A program made the position numbers and the translations under genes. From the NCBI GenBank assembly GCA_036971475.1, contig JBAIZL010000006.1, positions 5,669,501 to 5,733,500 on the forward strand: a DNA stretch of 64,000 nt, read 5' to 3'. The notes under the pieces were generated by a model that saw only the letters and a list, made by a program, of their open reading frames with translations, made no database searches and was not told the DNA's origin. Source of the DNA: Prosapia bicincta (Eukaryota > Arthropoda > Insecta > Hemiptera > Cercopidae). Positions 42,660-54,828 of this stretch are shown one piece after another. Numbering within the stretch: the first letter of the stretch is position 1; every line of letters starts with the position of its first letter.

Positions 42660-43000
42660 TGTATGAGTTAAATTATACGCCACGGTCTATTAGGTACATT
42701 GCAGTTACTTCCTTAGCTATTTGATCTGCTGTTTTGTTTCTAATTATGCTACAATGTCATTGCACCAATTGAAAAATGATGTTCTTTCCAACCGCAAACA
42801 CTTCAGAGAGAATCATTCTCAGTCCGCCGATTCTAGAAAAGAGGTGTAGTATCGGCCTTTGCCATTGCATGGAACACCGACTTAAAGTCAGACAAGATAC
42901 ATACGATGTCAAATAGTGTTACATCAGTGCTAGAGTGACAGTTCACCGTTATGCATATGTCAGTTATGAGCCATATTTTCTCGCAACAGGCTCATCGAAG
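42660..43000 (-). pseudogene. Degenerate non-LTR retrotransposon RNase H domain
   Basis: The minus-strand frames read CILSDFKSVFHAMAKADTTP, then RMILSEVFAVGKNIIFQLVQ, then TADQIAKEVTAMYL. These follow the RNase H order 'LSDSKSAL.A', 'I.FQWVP.H', 'AD.LAKE'. Stops and frameshifts are frequent. Flanking sequence to about 43340 may belong to the same dead element (an open stretch there is unassigned). Confidence 0.5.
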
Positions 43001-43359
43001 TTCCCTCCTCCCGATGGTCCTCTATTCAAATCTACTAACTACTCCGTGAAAGGTTTGACGTGGTCGCTTCCGAGCGACTTGATTAGTTTCCAATATGAAA
43101 ATTGTTGGTTGGATTTGTTTAGGCTTTCTGCTGGGTAAATCTTTTACTTTAGTTACTTTAAGCAAACTGCTGGGTGACTTATCATACGTAGTTGAGAAAA
43201 TCTGAGGCCTGGTGTCTGGTAACCAAGTTGTCATTTCACTCGCTGGATGTCTGAAGGAGTAGTTAAAAGTGTAGAGCTTTGTATTGACATTACGCAGAGG
43301 GTACGCCCCTAGCAGAATTGTTTTTTTTAATATTTGACCCATATTTGATTCACTATGTA

Positions 43360-44110
43360 TAGATCAATTACTTTAATGCCTAGTTTGATCTCCATTGATG
43401 ATATTGTTGTAGTTTTAGTGTAACACAGGCACTGACAGTGCCGCTGATTGTATTCGCAGAAGGATCTTCGCAGCCACTCCTAAAATTTTACAATACTCAG
43501 TCTCTTTTTGAGTGAACGAACGTGATGTTTACTTGTACGAGTAGTCTTCATGGTGGATATTTCGTCTGGTTACGGCTTTTAAAGTTTAGATGCGTGGCTT
43601 CTGCCTCATCATCTTCGATCTGCCCTACCTCAACTTAGGATCCATCAACAACCTCAGTAGTTTACCTTAATATTTCAATTCCACTTCTAATGTGGGAACA
43701 AAGTTTGATTGTTTATCTCTTCTGGTGAAAAAATTCCAAACAGTTGTCCGCATAAGTGCAGCTATATATTCCCAGCAGTAGTTACTCAGTGAGTCCTTGT
43801 AACGTTATGTTCAAAAAAGAACGGGTACATATATACCCTAAAGGAACTCCATTCTTGATTATATTACAGGATACAGTTCCATTCACAGACTTTCTTATGC
43901 TGTTTTATAAAAATTTCATGATGTATTGAAGCATTTTCCCTCGTAATCCCATTTGTGTTTGAGCTTTGGATTATCGTAACGTATTTTATTGAATTTTTAG
44001 TTGCGTTTTCGAAGTAAGTTATTGAATTTATTTTTCAGGCGGTTATATAGGTAATCTTACTTGCTAGAGGTCAATATAATCTTTGATGAATCAAACAGGG
44101 AATGATACTA
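43360..44110. other. Non-coding stretch, nothing recognised
   Basis: No gene or repeat boundary was seen up to the mariner target site. It is somewhat less AT-rich than the introns. Confidence 0.45.
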
Positions 44111-45397
44111 AGCGTATTTCTAAACTAAGGGCCGTTTGTTTATATTCTCTCATAGTTCGCGTGCACGCCGCAACGAGCGCTTGCGTCGCGTCCCGGCATG
44201 CCTTGGCAACAACTACGCTCAGTTACAGCTGTGTATCTAAACTGCGCGTTGTGTTCTGTGCTTGCAAAATGTTCAAGGTTATCGAATCGGTCGGTTATAC
44301 GGTTTTTGTCGGCAAGAAACATGTCTGCGGCAGAAATTCACCGACAGATTTCTGAATGCCATGTGTGAAGGAAAAGTGCGTAAGTGGGTTCGAGACTTCA
44401 AAGATGGCCGCGACAATGTCCATGACGAAACATGATCTGGTCGTCCATCTCTAATGTCAGACGATTTGCTGACTTCAGTTGAAGCGAAAATTCGTGACAA
44501 CAGACGGTTCACGATCACTACTCTCTCACACGAATTTTCGGAAGTTTCGTGGTCTGTGATTTACAAAATTGTTCATAAAAAATTAAACTTTAAGAAACTG
44601 TGCTCGCGTTGGGTCCCTAAACTCCTGACTGAGGAGGACAAACACTAAAGACTCGAGAGTTCCTTGAATTTTCTGACACGTTATGACGAAAATGGTGACG
44701 ACATGCTGAGTCGGATCGTAACTGGAGACGAAACGTGGGTTTCGCATTTCACTCCCGAACAACAAAGCATGGAATGGAGATACAAGCAATCTCCCGTAAA
44801 GGTCAAAGCGAAACAGACTTTGTTACAGCGCAAGATCATGGCGTCCGTGTTTTGGGATAGGAATGGTGTTTTGCTGGTCGACTTTATGAAACGAGGAACG
44901 ACAATAAATGCAGAAGCCTGCTGCCGAACTCTGAGGAAGCTGCGCTGAGCGATTCAAAACAAGAGACGTGACATGCTCACAAAAGGAATTTTGTTTCTGC
45001 ACGATAATGCAAGGCCTCACATTGCCGCTCAGACCCAAGCTGCATTGAACTCTTTTCGCTGGGAAGTTTTGAACCACCCACTCTACAGACCTGACCTTCC
45101 GCTGGGCGACTTTCATCTCTTCCGTCATCTGAAACATTACTTGGGCGGCAGCCGTTATGACGATGACGACGAATTGAAAACGGCGTGAATTCTTGGTTAT
45201 CACAGCAGGCGGCAAGTTTTTATGAAGAAGGTTTCCAAAATTTAGTTGTGTGATATGATAAGTGTTTACAAAAACTTGGAAACTATGTAGGAAAATAGAT
45301 AAAAGTATGTAGATTCCAAAAATAAAATTAGTTTTTGCAAATTTCTTTTTGTTTTTATTTTATTTTCAAACGGCCCTTACTTTAAGAATACCCCTCG
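44111..45397 (+). mobile_element. mariner element, copy C
   Basis: This 1287-bp element is flanked by TA (44109-44110 and 45398-45399), with ends AGCGTATTTCTAAACTAAGG and, inverted, CGAGGGGTATTCTTAAAGTA. It is the same family as copies A and B. It lies between the two host genes. Confidence 0.9.
44269..45298 (+). pseudogene. mariner transposase (inactive)
   Basis: It keeps TGDETWVSHF and HDNARPH. It carries an early deletion after MFKVIES that shifts frame, a second deletion after QISE, nonsense codons (TGA in the SGRP region, TAA before RLESS, TGA before AIQN) and a Val/Pro change at the SPDL block (RPDLPLGD). The lesions differ from those in copies A and B, so the three copies decayed independently. 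Confidence 0.88.
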
Positions 45398-46850
45398 TAT
45401 AATAGGAAAGGCTAAATTGTAAAGTATTTCCTAAATTAAAAAAAATCATTATTCAAGCAAATCAATATTATTTTTGTTGATAAATAAATTTGGTTTTCTC
45501 CAGGAATCGCTTAAGTTGAAAAGTCAACATTGTTATTCGAAATTCGTAAACATTGCTATTAGGAAACTATTACTAAGCAAGTCTTACGAGATATAGCAAG
45601 AGTATTGAAAGGTACTCTGGAGGAGTTCACAGACAAGTAGAGCTGTCTATCATTTTTTCTATTGAGACACTGTGGTGAAAAAGACAAAGTGATTGAGCGG
45701 TGGACCAATAAGTATAATAGTGAGGTTCAACAAATACTGAGTTTTTCAGGCTACCGAATTACCGTCATGTGTTCCATTACACATCTGCTGTTCACGTCTC
45801 TTTCTATATTTCATGACATATCTTTGTAACTGAAGGAGTAGTTAATAATTTTAAAATACTTTTATTATTATATTCAGTTTAGAGAGTGTTACAAACATGG
45901 TTAATAGGTGTAACGTAAGGGAATGTAATAGAAGTTGCTATTATATGCACATATGTTGCTTTCATGTAAAACCATCTATTTATTTCGTTTTCTCAAAAAA
46001 TGAATACTATAATTTGAAGCAATAAAAGGTATAATGAAAATAAAGAATCTACCTAGGTACCATTGAACATAAACTGTTTCAACAGATTGAGCATCCGATC
46101 GGTTTTAATACGGATTGACAATCGATTGCCATTCAAAATTTAATTATGACAATGGCCAATGATAACCTAAAGATTACCTCACATGTTAGTATAAGGTTAA
46201 GGTTAAATTAAGTTTATTATGTAGTACTTACAGAAACCTCTAATTAAAAAAATATCTATAAATAGAAGTGACTTTGATTTTACTTCAATTCTGTTTTAAA
46301 AAATGTTTCCAGAATGCTAGTGAAGATCAGAAATCTAATTTGAGGTTGAAGTATAAGACAAAAGTAGGTACATTTTTGGTGGCAAATAAATTTCATTTTA
46401 AAATATGTAATATTTGAATCCTAATTATGTTATTTAGCTTCTTAAATATGCGAAACTGATTTTAAATTAGATAGAATTAAGTAGGATATTCAATATTACT
46501 AACCTAAAAATGTGTTAATTTTAAAAATTTACAATTAACACATTTCTGTTTTGTTACAATTAACATAACATAATAACTGTTATTATTTTTGAAAATTTAA
46601 CTCTTTAAAATATGAGTCTAAGAATGGTAAGGTATTTTTTTATTGCTTCTAACACTACACTGAGCAAAAATATTTGTAGTGGTTTACTTACTGGGCATTT
46701 TTAGATTATAAAAGTTCATAACCTTTATAATTCTTTTTCAAGCAAAATAAAGGGGATGAAATGCGTTTCAATAAAATATATACTTTAAATTTTCTAGTCT
46801 TTACATAAAAAATACATAACATTTTTTAAATTGGAACTATATTGAATAGT
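45398..46850. other. Non-coding stretch, nothing recognised
   Basis: This is AT-rich intergenic sequence with no coding or repeat signature that I could name. Confidence 0.45.
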
Positions 46851-46851
46851 A

Positions 46852-47632
46852 GGTATTTATTTCCCGTGCCAACGTGTACGATTTTAGCGGAAAAAAATTA
46901 TAGCAGCCGACGCGGAAAGTCATCAGCGATACAAAAAAATTTAGTACAACTCTCGCTCACGCCCCAAAAATTAACAATTGTGGAAAATTTTATTCCCCCC
47001 CCATACGCGGTGGTAATAGTGCTGATAAAAATGCACATTCCCACCCATAATACGAGTACAATGCTTATAAAACGAATGAAAAACATGTCCTGAAGCTATA
47101 TTGGTAATTATTGTTTGTTATTGCCACTGAAGGTTAATTTTATATACCAATGAAGTATTCAGTCAGGATATATTTGGTTAAAATTTTATACGTTTAACCA
47201 AATGTACACATGTAAGGCTAGAATAGAGATCACGTGATGTCACAAGGCAAAAAGTATTACTCTGCGGAAGTAGACGTCTAATTAGGTAATGTATAAAATT
47301 ACAACCAAATCTATCCTGACTGGACACTTTAAAGGTATATTTTAATATAGGTATATAGTAATTTATAAAATTACAACAAAATTTATCCTAATTGGAGACT
47401 TTATAAGTATATTTAAATATATGTAGTAAGGCGAACGTTGATATACAAACGTAGTACTTCTGACTACTTTGCACTGAATTTTTTACCCAACTTTAATTGG
47501 ATAAAATAGTATTTATTTTTCTGAGCGAGAGTTTTTGCTATTTTTTTGTATCCTGATATTTTCTGTGTCAGCTGGTATAATGTTTTTCGCTAAAATCGTA
47601 CACATAGGCACAGGGAAAAATACCGAATATTA
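46852..47632. mobile_element. Foldback element with internal tandem units
   Basis: The left arm GTGCCAACGTGTACGATTTT, AGCGG and ATTATAGCAGCCGACGC is inverted at the right end (GTCAGCTGGTATAAT through AAAATCGTACACATAGGCAC). Terminal GGTATTTATTTCCC and, inverted, GGTATTTTTCCCTG also match. Between the arms are units of the GTCAGGATAGATTTGG repeat in both orientations. It is about 780 bp with no coding sequence. Confidence 0.7.
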
Positions 47633-47634
47633 CT

Positions 47635-49769
47635 TGAATGTTTATTCTAGCACTTATCTTAAATAATTTATAGTTTACAAAGGTGTAATCTATAAAATCA
47701 AATTAGACTAAATTCCCCACAAAACTCCCAGCCTGGACCATGAAGAAACTTGCCTTTAATATAGAATCATTGACTGAGTTAAATAGCCTTTCACACTAAA
47801 CAATGATGATCGCATTGACCTTTATATATTATTAGAAAATCTAGAATTACCTTCATCCAAATCACAGTTTAAATCAAATTGTGATAAACATTTATTAACT
47901 GACGGATCATGTGTTCATACTTTATTTGCACAATAAAATAAACAAAATAATTTTGAATAATAACTATATTAAGAAGGAAAAGTAATAAATATACTGTCAA
48001 AGAGGAAACAACACAACTAAGCAGACAAGGAACTAGTACATATGTCAAACTGACATCTATATAGCAATTCTGAATTAATTTTTTTTACAGCTAAACATGT
48101 GGTCATGAAAGTAAGTCATAACAGTGTCATTCCAAACAAATGGCTTGTAAAACATTGTGAAATATCGAAAACCAATATTTTCTTGATAACAAAAATGATT
48201 TTTTTTTTGACCCAAGCTTACTCAGGCTTTATTACAATAGAGGTCTGGAAGAAACTGACCTACATTAGGCTTTATTAGGAAAAGTGGTAAAATATTATTT
48301 ATTATAGGAAAGTGTTTTTGGTGAATTAATGGCAACAAGTAATAAAAACCTGGAGTTGGAGGAGATCTCCTAAAATTTAAAAAATAAAATTTGTTACTAA
48401 TGCTCCACAAATTTTAAAATTTGGAAAAAAGGCAACAAAACCTTTTTCAATCATGTTATTCAATAAAATAGAGCACTCTGTTATTCTATATTAAACAAAA
48501 ATTATAATGAAATAATTCGTAACTAAGTGAATACTGTAGAGCTTACTTGCTGACGCATTTTGAAACAATGCCAGTGCTTAAAAATGAAGATGAATGTTAT
48601 TGAAAATCAATAAAGCAGATAAAAACAAATAATTAGAAGATGCTGTTTTCAAGTGATTTTTAGAATAAGATGCTATGGAAAATCACCAAGATGCTATGCT
48701 TTAGAACAAGATGCCAATTTCAGATCCGATCCTTCATGAAAAAGCTTAAGAAGAAATATAAAACTGTACAAAAATATAGTTTCTTTTCTATTTGTAACAT
48801 ACATATAGTAATTAATTAAAATTGATCCTTTTTTTTGAGAAAATCCAATATCCAATTTTTGTTTATCTGTTTGGGGTCATGTCCCAGATGATTTGAATAG
48901 TTGGATTTCTACTGTATTATAGAATTTGTTTTATTTGTTGAATTTCATTTATGATTTGTTATTTTTTATTCAGCGGATGTGTCAAGCCATTAACTTATTC
49001 TAATTTTAATGTAAAAAAGCATGGTTACCATTTGCACTCAGCAAACTGTTACATCTGTTGTTTGCTTTACTGGGTAAATAGTTGAGTTTTTAAATTGTTC
49101 ATTTTTTTTAGTTTGCAGATGAAAATGAATTTTTTAAAAATTTGTAGCTTAAAAACTTGAAGTTGCTTGTTGTAATCACCTTGAATTCACTGAGTAAACC
49201 ATAAGTAATGTTCAAAGTAGTTACTTGTGTAATCAGAGTAGTTACTCAAGTAATTACTCATGATTTAAAAACCTGTCTGTGTTGTACAGGAAATATGATA
49301 ACAAATAGTACAACAGAGTAAAAATTAATTGTATGTCATGCACATACTAAAGAACATCAAAACAATAACCTTCTCCCTAACCAATGTTACACTAAAGGGA
49401 TTGTTCCATCACGTAATAAGATTGTATATAAAAAAACATTATCTCAGTATTAGTTTATTTTTCAAAAACATTCTGACAGCCTAGCAATACTCAGAATGAC
49501 AAAACTGACATATTTGTTTTTTTAAAGAAGAAACAAGTATTTATTTTATTTCTCTTGTATTTTATTTTACCATGCTCTTGTTAAAAATAGCTTGTAGCTT
49601 TTTTAGTACAATAGAAACACCCTTTCTTTTTCCTTTGGTTGTTAAAACCCAAATTCACCCGACCAATATAATAGGGTTTAGTTGTATAATATTGTGCAGA
49701 GTTTAATACTCCTTAATTATTGGGTGTTAAGGGTATTTAATAAAAGTTTTTTTTTTTTTGTATTTACAG
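47635..49769. other. Presumed 5' flank / 5' intron of ADCK1-like gene
   Basis: This AT-rich stretch ends in TTTTTTTGTATTTACAG, the acceptor of the ADCK1-like exon. The upstream untranslated exon and promoter were not identified. Confidence 0.45.
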
Positions 49770-49772
49770 CAA

Positions 49773-49913
49773 ATGGGTGTGTGGGCTTTAAGAAGAATAT
49801 TGAAGTATGGATTGGCAGGTGGTGCTTTACTTGGAACTGCAAGTTCTTTACAAACTAACCAATACAATTTAGATTCTATAGGAGTTGTTCGCTTGGGCAG
49901 AGCAGCATTAACA
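49773..49913 (+). CDS. ADCK1: ADCK1-like kinase, first coding exon
   Basis: The exon starts at 49770 after TTTGTATTTACAG. The ATG is at 49773 in good context (CAAATGG), and the exon ends in phase 0 at the donor gtaagt (49914). It encodes 47 residues: MGVWALRRILKYGLAGGALL, a short hydrophobic segment, then NQYNLDSIGVVRLGRAALT. The last block matches the N-terminal 'DPNDFGAVRVGRA' block of ADCK1, an AarF/UbiB-family atypical kinase of mitochondria. The basic, hydrophobic start fits a mitochondrial targeting or membrane segment. No kinase-domain exon is visible downstream to 64000, so the first coding intron exceeds 14 kb. An isolated processed fragment is unlikely, because both splice sites are intact. 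Confidence 0.75.
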
Positions 49914-50604
49914 GTAAGTCACCTTATAAACTACTGAAATAGAATCCTACGTATGTATTTATATAGTACATTCTGATTAAATCATTAATTTTGATAGAAT
50001 TACTACTTGAATAACTATAATAATAACTAAAGTAGACATAATAATACTTACTCGTTTTATTTTGTTTGTGTGAATTGGAGCAGAAACTTTTCCATTTAAG
50101 TATGTAAAATAATAGAAAAAATTAATAATTTATTTCAAACCAGTAGTATGAAATCAGTGCAACTTTAATGTAAATAATTTTTTGTAAAATCAGAAACAGT
50201 CAATTTAATTTTAAAGTAAAGAAAATGTGGTTGATAGCTATATTTCATGTTGTAAAATAAGTTGTCTTAAAATGGTCCATATAACTTAGAACAACTCAGA
50301 GATAATACAAAGTCATGACATGAATTGAAATTGTAACTTAATATTGTGCAGTTTAAAGGAATTTTATTAAAATTTTAATATATCTCTTACTCTTAAATGA
50401 ATGAGAGTCTTTCTTGATATATTTGTGAGTAGACAATTGAGCTATGTTGCCCTCATTAACGAGCATTAGATGACTGCGGTGATCTTGTAGTAGTTGGCGT
50501 GTGAGACTCCGTTATCACACATTATTATTAATTTTAATAAATATCAATTAAAATTATGCACACACACACACACACACATACACACATATATAGATATATA
50601 TTTA
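49914..50604. other. Intron sequence with short (CA)n
   Basis: This is the AT-rich start of the presumed ADCK1 intron, with a CA run at about 50557-50578. Nothing else was seen. Confidence 0.5.
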
Positions 50605-50683
50605 TTGATATTTTACGTTATCCATTGTTTTTCCGTTGCACTGACTTTATGAAGAGAATATAGTTCATACAACATATATTTAG

Positions 50684-51181
50684 TTATACAACAAAGAATA
50701 CTACACTCCACCATACAAACCAAACAACAAAATAATAAAATATCTTAATAATACAAACCACAAAACAAATTCAGAAAAACATAACCTATCAGGAATTTAC
50801 AAAATTACATGTAATAACTGTAACGCATTTTACATAGGGAAAACAACCAGATCATTTAAAATAAGATTTGAAGAACATTATAGAGCATTCAAAAACAAAA
50901 ATTCAAAAATATCAAATGTTGCAGCACACCTAATATCACATAAACATGAAATAACAAATTACGAAAATAACCTAACCATACTTGAAATAAATAATAACCC
51001 AATAGAATTAAACTCATTAGAAAAATACCACATTTATAAAAACATACACAACAATTTAATGAATTTACAAACAACATATACAGAAGACATACTATTCAAA
51101 AACATTATACACGAGACTCAAGAGGAAACGTGTATGACGTCAACAATTACCAACACCGAACATTCACACCAGAAAAATTGA
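50684..51181 (+). CDS. GIY-YIG endonuclease domain, Penelope-type
   Basis: This is a 165-codon open frame with no start codon, truncated at the 5' end. It contains SGIYKITCNNCNAFYIGKTT then RSFKIRFEEHYRAFKN: the GIY and YIG boxes, a Cys pair and the catalytic Arg and Glu region. The tail LEKYHIYKNIHNNLMNLQ is typical of Penelope-like proteins. AT-rich codon use and many Asn/Lys residues set it apart from copies A-C. The nuclease would nick target DNA during integration. Confidence 0.8.
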   Translation, partial: LYNKEYYTPPYKPNNKIIKYLNNTNHKTNSEKHNLSGIYKITCNNCNAFYIGKTTRSFKIRFEEHYRAFKNKNSKISNVAAHLISHKHEITNYENNLTILEINNNPIELNSLEKYHIYKNIHNNLMNLQTTYTEDILFKNIIHETQEETCMTSTITNTEHSHQKN

Positions 51182-51197
51182 GAAAAAGTAATCAATG

Positions 51198-51245
51198 ATT
51201 CGACAATGGTCAAGTGACCGAAAGGTGCCTCATCACACAAGGTAA
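51198..51245 (+). ncRNA. Degenerate hammerhead-like motif (second Penelope family)
   Basis: CGACAAT is followed by hairpin arms GGTC and GACC (loop AAGT), GAAA, then GGTGCCTCATCA. The order fits the hammerhead core with a weak first box. The same segment occurs at 56327-56370 and inverted at about 56017-56065. Confidence 0.3.
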
Positions 51246-51361
51246 AATCATTGCACTTAATGGTGGATAAAATTACTTACAATAGTAATATATTAACTTC
51301 ATATATATATATATATTTTTTTTAGGTTAGTTTTGGTTGGTATAGATTATTTAGATTTTTT

Positions 51362-53248
51362 GGACTAGGAGACTGACAGACTTACCTTGGTAAGAGTCCA
51401 CTCTGTAGTCTTGAAATAGAAACACATAAAAGCACTTAAACAATGATATATTTCAACCACACAGTGGTCTTTGTCAATCGAAGAGAAAACACAAAAAAAA
51501 TATGAGAGAATGAAATAAAATAATTGTAATCACAGATTGTGTAGAGTAGAAATCAGATGTCACAGATGCACAGATTAAAGATTATATATTGTTTCCATGA
51601 ACATATGAGTGATTATAGTTTATATAAGTCTGTCAGGGGAAAAGAGATAAGGCTATTTGGAAAAAAAAATGAATGGATTTATCTGATGTTGAGGTTAGGG
51701 GATTCTCTGGACTTGGTATACCACTGGTATGATAGTTCCCACCTTCTCAGTTCTGAGGGATTGCAATCAGGGGGGAGTGATTTAATTATTTTTGTGGTAT
51801 AGCAGTCATCAAAAGTTGTGATGTTGTGACTCGCAATATGTTGAGCTGTTGGTCTATCCATATTCATAATTTTAACATCATGTCTGTGGCCATTCATTCT
51901 GATATTCAGACCATCCGTGGTCAGACCTATGTACTGTGCTGAGCAAAGTTTACATTGTAGCTGGTATATGACATTTTTCGATGTACAATTATGATGACCC
52001 TGTATTTTGAAGACCATTTTTGTTGTTTGGCTGTTGAAACTATTTGCTGAGGGGTGTATTGGACACGTCTTGCATCTAGGTCTATTACATGGGAAGGAGC
52101 CATGAGGAAGTTTGTGTGGTTTCTCTGCATCAGGGTCTGGTAGTTTAGGATGTACTAGGATGTTTTTCAAGTTGGGAGGTTGCTTGTATCAAATTTGCGA
52201 TGGATCAGTGAAAAGATTTTTGGTGTGGACGGAAGCTTGAAGAATTTTGAAGCCATCTCTCAATATCTTGTTGAGTTTATGTAGACCAGGATGGTAGTCT
52301 GTTATTAAAGACAGTTTATTTTGTTCTGTTTGTGGTTTATGGTGAACCGAGGATTGTGCTGAATGAATTTGGTTTTCAATGAGTTTTTTTGGGTATCCTC
52401 TTCTCTGGAAGGCTGTTGATATCTTTCTATTGAAATCTTCCAATTCCCTAGCATTCGAACAGATTCTCTTACCCCTGATTGCTTGACTGTATGTAATGGA
52501 TCGTTTTATGTTTATTGGGTGGTTGCTGTCGAAATGGAGATATTGTAGGTGGTTTGTAGGTTTGATGTGAATTCCTGTGTTGATATTTCCATTCTGGAGT
52601 GTTACCTCTACATCCAAAAAGGTGATGGCTGATGTAGATTTCTCCCAGGTAAATTGAAGTGTGGAGAATTGTGTCAGGCTGTCTAAAAATGTCTCAAGTG
52701 TTGAAGCACCCTGTGTCCAAATTAGGAAGATGTCATCTATATATCTATACCAACATAATGGCTGGTGTGTTTGTGTCTTTAGAAAACTTTCTTCCAACAA
52801 TCCCATGTACAGATTTGCGTACGATGGTGCCATTCTGGTACCCATTGCTGTTCCCTTTATTTGAAGGTAGTTCCTTCCCTAAAACTGAAAGTTGTTCTTC
52901 TCGAGGATGAACCTGGTCAGGTTCACAAGAAAAGGTGTAGTGGGAGAAGGCTTGCCTGGGCGTTTGTTTAGAAAATTCTCTATTGCAGATAGGGCATGTG
53001 CATGAGGGATGTTGGTATAGAGAGAGGTGACATCTATGGTAACCAAAATAGTTACCGGGGGTAGAGGTACAGATATTTGTGAGAGTCGATCTATGAAGTG
53101 ATTGGTGTCCTGGGTATGTGATGGAAGGTTCTTTACTAAGGGTTGAAGGTGTGAGTCGAGGAAAGCTGAAATTCTTTCCGTTACTGAATTGCAGCCAGCA
53201 ATTATTGGTCTACCAGGTGGAGGGATTATGTTTTTGTGGATCTTTGGT
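51362..53248 (-). mobile_element. Penelope-like element, copy B (left arm of palindrome)
   Basis: The terminal repeat starts at 51362 (GGACTAGGAGACTGACAGAC), preceded by a 45-bp leader. The 3' region and the RT/GIY-YIG frame follow on the minus strand, as in copy A. Homology ends at 53248, where inverted copy C begins. It is inserted downstream of the second-family Penelope element and a short (TA)n. Confidence 0.85.
51679..53248 (-). pseudogene. Penelope RT / GIY-YIG (copy B, two nonsense codons)
   Basis: It is the same protein as copy A from PKIHKNIIPPPGRPI onward, with DVTSLYTNIP, GTRMAPSYANL, YIDD and the GIY-YIG block AQYIGLTTDGLNIR. A TAG replaces Glu after KNNFQF, and a TGA replaces Trp after DPSQI. 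The second stop and the SVHHKP variant are shared with copy C but absent from copy A. Confidence 0.85.
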
Positions 53249-54628
53249 CTGTCAGACATCACAACATACAAAATACTTACAGATAACCCTACTACAGAAT
53301 TCAACAATTTACTCTCGGACCTACTCAAATATACAGCTCCTGAACAAAATATTTCGGAAACATCTTTAAAATTATTATATAATGAAAACCCCTCTACTCC
53401 TCAATTCTATATATTACCAAAGATCCACAAAAACATAATCCCTCCACCTGGTAGACCAATAATGGTAGACCAGAATGGCACCATCGTACGCAAATCTGTA
53501 CATGGGATTGTTGGAAGAAAGTTTTCTAAAGACACAAACACACCAGCCATTATGTTGGTATAGATATATAGATGACATCTTCCTAATTTGGACACAGGGT
53601 GCTTCAACACTTGAGACATTTTTAGACAGCCTGACACAATTCTCCACACTTCAATTTACCTGGGAGAAATCTACATCAGCCATCACCTTTTTGGATGTAG
53701 AGGTAACACTCCAGAATGGAAATATCAACACAGGAATTCACATCAAACCTACAAACCACCTACAATATCTCCATTTCGACAGCAACCACCCAATAAACAT
53801 AAAACGATCCATTACATACAGTCAAGCAATCAGGGGTAAGAGAATCTGTTCGAATGCTAGGGAATTGGAAGATTTCAATAGAAAGATATCAACAGCCTTC
53901 CAGAGAAGAGGATACCCAAAAAAACTCATTGAAAACCAAATTCATTCAGCACAATCCTCGGTTCACCATAAACCACAAACAGAACAAAATAAACTGTCTT
54001 TAATAACAGACTACCATCCTGGTCTACATAAACTCAACAAGATATTGAGAGATGGCTTCAAAATTCTTCAAGCTTCCGTCCACACCAAAAATCTTTTCAC
54101 CGATCCATCGCAAATTTGATACAAGCAACCTCCCAACTTGAAAAACATCCTAGTACATCCTAAACTACCAGACCCTGATGCAGAGAAACCACACAAATTT
54201 CCTCATGGCTCCTTCCCATGTAATAGACCTAGATGCAAGACGTGTCCAATACACCCCTCAGCAAATAGTTTCAACAGCCAAACAACAAAAATGTCTTCAA
54301 AATACAGGGTCATCATAATTGTACATCGAAAAATGTCATATACCAGCTACAATGTAAACTTTGCTCAGCACAGTACATAGGTCTGACCACGGATGGTCTG
54401 AATATCAGAATGAATGGCCACAGACATGATGTTAAAATTATGAATATGGATAGACCAACAGCTCAACATGTTGCGAGTCACAACATCACAACTTTTGATG
54501 ACTGCTATACCACAAAAATAATTAAATCACTCCCCCCTGATTGCAATCCCTCAGAACTGAGAAGGTGGGAACTATCATACCAGTGGTATACCAAGTCCAG
54601 AGAATCCCCTAACCTCAACATCAGATAA
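53249..54628 (+). pseudogene. Penelope RT / GIY-YIG (copy C, deleted and frameshifted)
   Basis: The N-terminal part reads LSDITTYKILTDNPTTEFNN, then LYNENPSTPQFYILPKIHKN and PPPGRPI. The frame then jumps to RMAPSYANLYMGLLEE, removing the first catalytic Asp block (DVTSLYTNIP) and GTAMG. Downstream it keeps YIDD, shares the TGA after DPSQI with copy B, and has its own 1-bp deletion after NSQTTKM that breaks the GIY-YIG frame. Confidence 0.85.
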
Positions 54629-54828
54629 ATCCATTCATTTTTTTTTCCAAATAGCCTTATCTCTTTTCCCCTGACAGACTTATATAAACTATAATCACTC
54701 ATATGTTCATGGAAACAATATATATATCTTTAATCTGTGCATCTGTGACATCTGATTTCTACTCTACACAATCTGTGATTACAATTATTTTATTTCATTC
54801 TCTCATATTTCTTTTTGTGTTTTCTCTT

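Larger units (their letters stand above)
50606..51310 (+). mobile_element. Penelope-like element of a second family (5'-truncated)
   Basis: It begins with a terminal-repeat piece (TGATATTTTACGTTATCCAT through CACTGACTTTATGAAG), then a GIY-YIG frame. A 3' region follows (GTGCCTCATCACACAAGGTA through AATAGTAATATATTAACTTC) that recurs at 55957-56475. The RT domain is absent. It lies in the ADCK1 intron, plus strand. Confidence 0.75.

Noticed and set aside
53407..53649. Minus-strand frame that resembles the reverse frame of copy B
   Set aside because: It is the antisense shadow of the Penelope RT in copy C, a by-product of the palindrome.
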